DNA of 64,000 bases, from contig NZ_RHOD01000003.1 in the NCBI RefSeq assembly GCF_003946095.1, positions 62,001-126,000 on the forward strand. The letters run 5' to 3'. This DNA comes from Levilactobacillus lindianensis. Its GTDB lineage: Bacteria > Bacillota > Bacilli > Lactobacillales > Lactobacillaceae. Shown piece by piece: positions 61,039-64,000 of this stretch (positions within the stretch are counted from its first letter, which is position 1; every line of letters starts with the position of its first letter). The notes below the pieces were generated by a model. It did not search any database. It saw only the letters and a list, made by a program, of their open reading frames with translations, and was not told the origin of the DNA. A program made the position numbers and the translations under genes.

Positions 61039-61145
61039 GAATGCTACATAGGAGGGTATGACGCCCTCATCGAAATGACATCAATTGGGAACACAGCCAC
61101 GTTCGCTGACGGTAACGGGAGTGAACAACTTAAGGAGGAACTGTT

Positions 61146-62909
61146 GTGGGATTTTGGACGCTAGGTTCATTCATCTTATTTACGCTACTGGTTGCGCTAA
61201 TTTCGTGGTTAAAGACTCGAAGTAACGACTTAACTTCCAGTACAGGTTACTTTCTCGGTGGTCGTAGTCTCTCCGGTATTTTTATTGCTGGGTCACTATT
61301 GCTCACCAATCTCTCTGCAGAGCAGCTGGTTGGTTTAAACGGGAATGGGTTTAGTAGCGGATTGTCATCCATGGCTTGGGAAATTACCTCTGGGGTGACG
61401 TTGGTTCTGATGACGCTGGTCTTTCTACCGAAGTATCTTAAAGGTGGGTTTACGACGGTGCCGGAGTTTTTGGAAAAACGTTATGACAAAGGAACCCGAA
61501 ACATTGTCACGGCGCTGTTTTTAACCAGTCTGACAGTGGTTACTCTGCCAACTGTGCTCTATGCCGGTGGCCTTGCCATCACGTCACTCTTTGATTTAAC
61601 CGATATTTTCCATATTACGGAGTTACAATCTCTCACACTAGTTATTGTCCTCATTGGGGTGTTAGGGAGTTCTTATGCCATTATTGGGGGACTTAAAGCG
61701 GTAGCCGTTTCCGATACGATTAACGGGGTCGGTTTACTGGCTGGTGGGTTCTTGATTCCAATTCTAGGATTTTTCAAACTCGGTGGTGGTCACTTCTGGG
61801 ATGGGGTCAACAAGCTAATCGTTGAACACCCAGAAAAGATGAATGCCGTGACTAATACCGGGGCCACACCGTTTCTGTCGATCTTTACCGGGGTCCTTTT
61901 AGTCAACACCTTCTACTGGTGTACGAACCAGGAAATTGTCCAACGAGCCTTCGCCGCTAAAGACTTGCGGGAAGGGCAGAAGGGAGTTCTGTACGCGGGA
62001 TTTATCAAGGTATTTGTTCCGATTATCCTGGTGATTCCGGGGATCATTGCCTTTCATCTTTATGGCTCCAAGATTCCGAGTCAAGACATGGCCTATGCCT
62101 ACTTGGTTCGAGACATCTTGCCTGGGCCGCTACTGGGATTCTTCGGTGCCGTGTTGTTTGGGGCCGTACTGAGTGCCTTTAACGGGGCGTTGAATTCCGC
62201 TTCGACAATGTTTTGTATTAACATCTACAAGCCAATCTTCAAACCGGATATTGATGACAAGAAGCTGGTCAAGATTGGTCGAATCTTTGGAATCTTCATC
62301 GTCATCTTTGCTATCTTTGTCGCCCCCAACATTGCCAAGGCGCCAGAAGGTCTCTACATCTTTATGAAGAGTGTCATGGGATACTTTAACATTCCAACGT
62401 TGGTTGTGGTTCTGATGGGCTTCTTTACGAAACGGACGCCTGCTATTGGGGCCAAGTTAGCGATTCTATTCTTCCTAGTTTCCTACACGCTTTACAAGTT
62501 TGTTTTCAAATTCGATATCAATTACCTCCACGTTTACGGGATTCTATTCCTCTGCTGTATCGCCATCATGTTGATTGCTGGCTGGATTCACCCACGACCA
62601 ACACCTTACGAATTGCACGATGTGAAGTTAGTTGATTTGACACCATGGAAGCTGGCACGTCCACTGTCAGCAGTTATTATCACAGTTGTGGTTTATGTCT
62701 ATACCGTCTTCTCACCAATTGGGATTGTCTTCCACAAGCACTATGGCATGAGATTAGCAGTGATTACCCTTATCTTTGCCGCAATTGCCACGACATTATT
62801 CTTAGTTATCAACAAGTACTTTAACCATGTTCAGGTTCCGGAAAGCGAGGAAAATGAGAATGAAGAAGAACAAACAGGTCATCTTGATCATGACGGATAC
62901 AACGCGTAA
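61146..62909 (+). CDS. Sodium:solute symporter (SSS family), 587 aa
   Basis: A 13- to 14-helix SGLT-type carrier. GYFLGGRSLSGIFIAGSLLLTNLSAEQLVGLNGNGF is the first-helix region and AYAIIGGLKAVAVSDTING-like segments follow. LNSASTMF lies in the sodium-binding helix 8 area. The GTG start at 61146 has AAGGAGGAACTG upstream. The C-terminal tail is acidic and cytoplasmic. It overlaps the sulfatase start by 50 bases, so its cargo probably is the sulfatase substrate or product. Confidence 0.9.
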   Translation: MGFWTLGSFILFTLLVALISWLKTRSNDLTSSTGYFLGGRSLSGIFIAGSLLLTNLSAEQLVGLNGNGFSSGLSSMAWEITSGVTLVLMTLVFLPKYLKGGFTTVPEFLEKRYDKGTRNIVTALFLTSLTVVTLPTVLYAGGLAITSLFDLTDIFHITELQSLTLVIVLIGVLGSSYAIIGGLKAVAVSDTINGVGLLAGGFLIPILGFFKLGGGHFWDGVNKLIVEHPEKMNAVTNTGATPFLSIFTGVLLVNTFYWCTNQEIVQRAFAAKDLREGQKGVLYAGFIKVFVPIILVIPGIIAFHLYGSKIPSQDMAYAYLVRDILPGPLLGFFGAVLFGAVLSAFNGALNSASTMFCINIYKPIFKPDIDDKKLVKIGRIFGIFIVIFAIFVAPNIAKAPEGLYIFMKSVMGYFNIPTLVVVLMGFFTKRTPAIGAKLAILFFLVSYTLYKFVFKFDINYLHVYGILFLCCIAIMLIAGWIHPRPTPYELHDVKLVDLTPWKLARPLSAVIITVVVYVYTVFSPIGIVFHKHYGMRLAVITLIFAAIATTLFLVINKYFNHVQVPESEENENEEEQTGHLDHDGYNA

Positions 62910-64000
62910 GGATATGGTCGGGTGTTATAACGACAAGATGGTGACGCCTAACATTGATAAGTTGGCTTCTGAAGGACTGCGTTACGAGAACGCTTATTCC
63001 TGCCAACCGGTCTGTGGACCTGCACGGTCGGCCATCTTTACGGGGACGTTCCCACATTCTAATGGGATGGTCACCAATAGTTATGCGATGGGAATGAACG
63101 TCAAGACCATCGGGCAGCGGTTGACAGATAATGGCATTCACACGGGATACGTCGGTAAATATCACTTGGATGGTGGGGATTACTTTGGTCTCGGTGTTTG
63201 TCCTGAAGGTTGGGATAAGAAGTATTGGTTTGACCAGAAGATGTATTTGGAAGAACTGACCGATGAGATGCGAGTTAAGTCGCGGCAATCCGAAACGTCT
63301 TATGAAGATTGGTTGACGGAGGACTTTACCTATGCCCACAAGGTGACCAATCGTGCCGTAGGCTTCCTGGAAGAAAACGTGAATACGGATTTCTTCCTCA
63401 CGGTCTCCTATGATGAGCCGCATGGCCCAAGTATCTGTCCGGCGCCTTACAATACCATGTATGCCGACTTTAAGTTCAGCGACTATCCCAACTACTCGGA
63501 TGATCTGATGGACAAACCGCTTCTCCAGCAACTGTGGGCGGGGAAAGACATTAACAAGCCAGTTTCCGAGTTAAACAAGCCTTCCAAAGGATTGGCCTTG
63601 TTCTTAGGGTGTAACACGTTCGTGGACCACGAGATTGGCCGGGTTACCAAGGTGTTGGAAGAAAAGTATCCGGACGCACTGATTATCTACACCTCTGATC
63701 ATGGGGACATGCTAGGGTCGCATAAGTTACAAATGAAGAACGCTGCGGCCTATCGAGAAATTGCCAATATTCCATTGATTATTAAAGGTGGCCAAAAGGG
63801 GAAGGTTACGGATGCCCCAGCGTCACACATTGATTTAGTGCCAACGATTATGGATTATATGGGCCTACCAATTCCTAAGTTACTTGAAGGAAAGAGTATG
63901 TTGCCACAAATCATGGACAGTGATGTGGTCATTAACAAAAATGTTTATACTGAATGGACCCGTTATGAAGTGGACCACGATGGTTTCGGTGGGATGCAAA
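62860..64000 (+). CDS. Sulfatase family enzyme, 3' end beyond the window
   Basis: Alkaline phosphatase-superfamily sulfatase. It starts ILIMTDTTRKDMVGC with the metal Asp, has CGPAR at 52-56, the C-x-P-x-R motif in which Cys is converted to formylglycine, followed by FTGTFPHSNG, and the second metal region IIYTSDHGDMLG. About 380 residues are visible. ATG 62860 follows GCGAGG by 9 bases; it overlaps the symporter gene. It needs a maturase, which is not in the window. Sulfatases are uncommon in lactobacilli, so sulfated carbohydrate use is a possible role. Confidence 0.93.
   Translation, partial: MKKNKQVILIMTDTTRKDMVGCYNDKMVTPNIDKLASEGLRYENAYSCQPVCGPARSAIFTGTFPHSNGMVTNSYAMGMNVKTIGQRLTDNGIHTGYVGKYHLDGGDYFGLGVCPEGWDKKYWFDQKMYLEELTDEMRVKSRQSETSYEDWLTEDFTYAHKVTNRAVGFLEENVNTDFFLTVSYDEPHGPSICPAPYNTMYADFKFSDYPNYSDDLMDKPLLQQLWAGKDINKPVSELNKPSKGLALFLGCNTFVDHEIGRVTKVLEEKYPDALIIYTSDHGDMLGSHKLQMKNAAAYREIANIPLIIKGGQKGKVTDAPASHIDLVPTIMDYMGLPIPKLLEGKSMLPQIMDSDVVINKNVYTEWTRYEVDHDGFGGMQ

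Noticed and set aside
61048-61072. Five-codon leader peptide after GGAGGG in the symporter leader
   Set aside because: The ATG is only one base from the purine run, so translation is unlikely; the GAGGG/CCCTC hairpin explains the sequence as well.
62821-63531. 236-codon open frame antisense to the sulfatase gene
   Set aside because: Same reason: the + strand carries an unmistakable sulfatase with the CxPxR motif.

Overview
The window reads as a chromosomal segment of a Gram-positive lactic acid bacterium of the Lactobacillaceae, most like a heterofermentative, Levilactobacillus-type species. Supporting signs are strong AGGAGG ribosome binding sites, dense intrinsic terminators, CcpA-type cre sites, a galK-galE-galT(class II)-galR cluster, an LPQTG sortase substrate, a PerR-type regulator beside VIT1/CCC1 carriers, and proteins typical of lactobacilli (PepO, YibE/F pair, Usp proteins, DUF805 protein). 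There is no rRNA, phage, insertion sequence or CRISPR array. One tRNA gene (Arg, anticodon TCT) is present. The genus call is inference.

Layout. 1-5 kb: 3' part of mutY, small proteins, a hydrolase, a cold shock protein, a cytochrome b5-like protein, tRNA-Arg and a quinone reductase-like flavoprotein. 4.4-9.2 kb: a ThiD/PdxK-type kinase, cytosine deaminase, RNase H and a VOC protein. 9.4-18.6 kb: an acetyltransferase, a BCCT transporter behind a structured leader, a zinc-ribbon/DUF805 protein, Usp, a beta-phosphoglucomutase-like HAD protein, an alkyladenine glycosylase, MenG/UbiE, methionine aminopeptidase and two tiny genes. 18.8-27.6 kb: an MFS exporter, then a redox block made of a quinate/shikimate dehydrogenase-SDR-ASCH operon, a PEP carboxykinase-like protein with an HprK-style P-loop, and an acyl-CoA dehydrogenase-EtfB-EtfA operon. 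28-34.7 kb: phosphoglucomutase and the gal operon, which form the Leloir pathway under CcpA and a GalR-type repressor. 35-41 kb: a surface protein, PepO, MarR, a lipoprotein and a second Usp. 41-50 kb: the YibE/F pair, a secreted amidase, PerR, two VIT1 carriers, an amino acid permease and a lactonase, followed by a 190 bp multi-armed inverted-repeat element. 50.5-55.4 kb: an XRE membrane protein and a translationally coupled operon of an XPD/DinG-type helicase with a nuclease domain, a second PD-(D/E)XK protein and an sce7725/Beta-like protein. 55.5-60.5 kb: small proteins and the pstSCAB phosphate importer under PhoP-like boxes. 60.9 kb to the end: a catabolite-controlled sodium:solute symporter and sulfatase operon that runs off the window.

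The most notable theme is iron avoidance in DNA repair. Both MutY and the XPD-type helicase belong to families with a [4Fe-4S] cluster, and both have lost all the cluster cysteines. The best candidate for an undescribed system is the three-gene operon at 51.4-55.4 kb (helicase-nuclease, MmcB-like nuclease fold, sce7725-like). Other points of interest are probable AUU/AUC start codons on the BCCT transporter and galR, the folded element at 50.2-50.4 kb, the Acd-Etf block beside a quinate/shikimate dehydrogenase, and shared LacI-type operator sequences linking the gal and symporter-sulfatase promoters.
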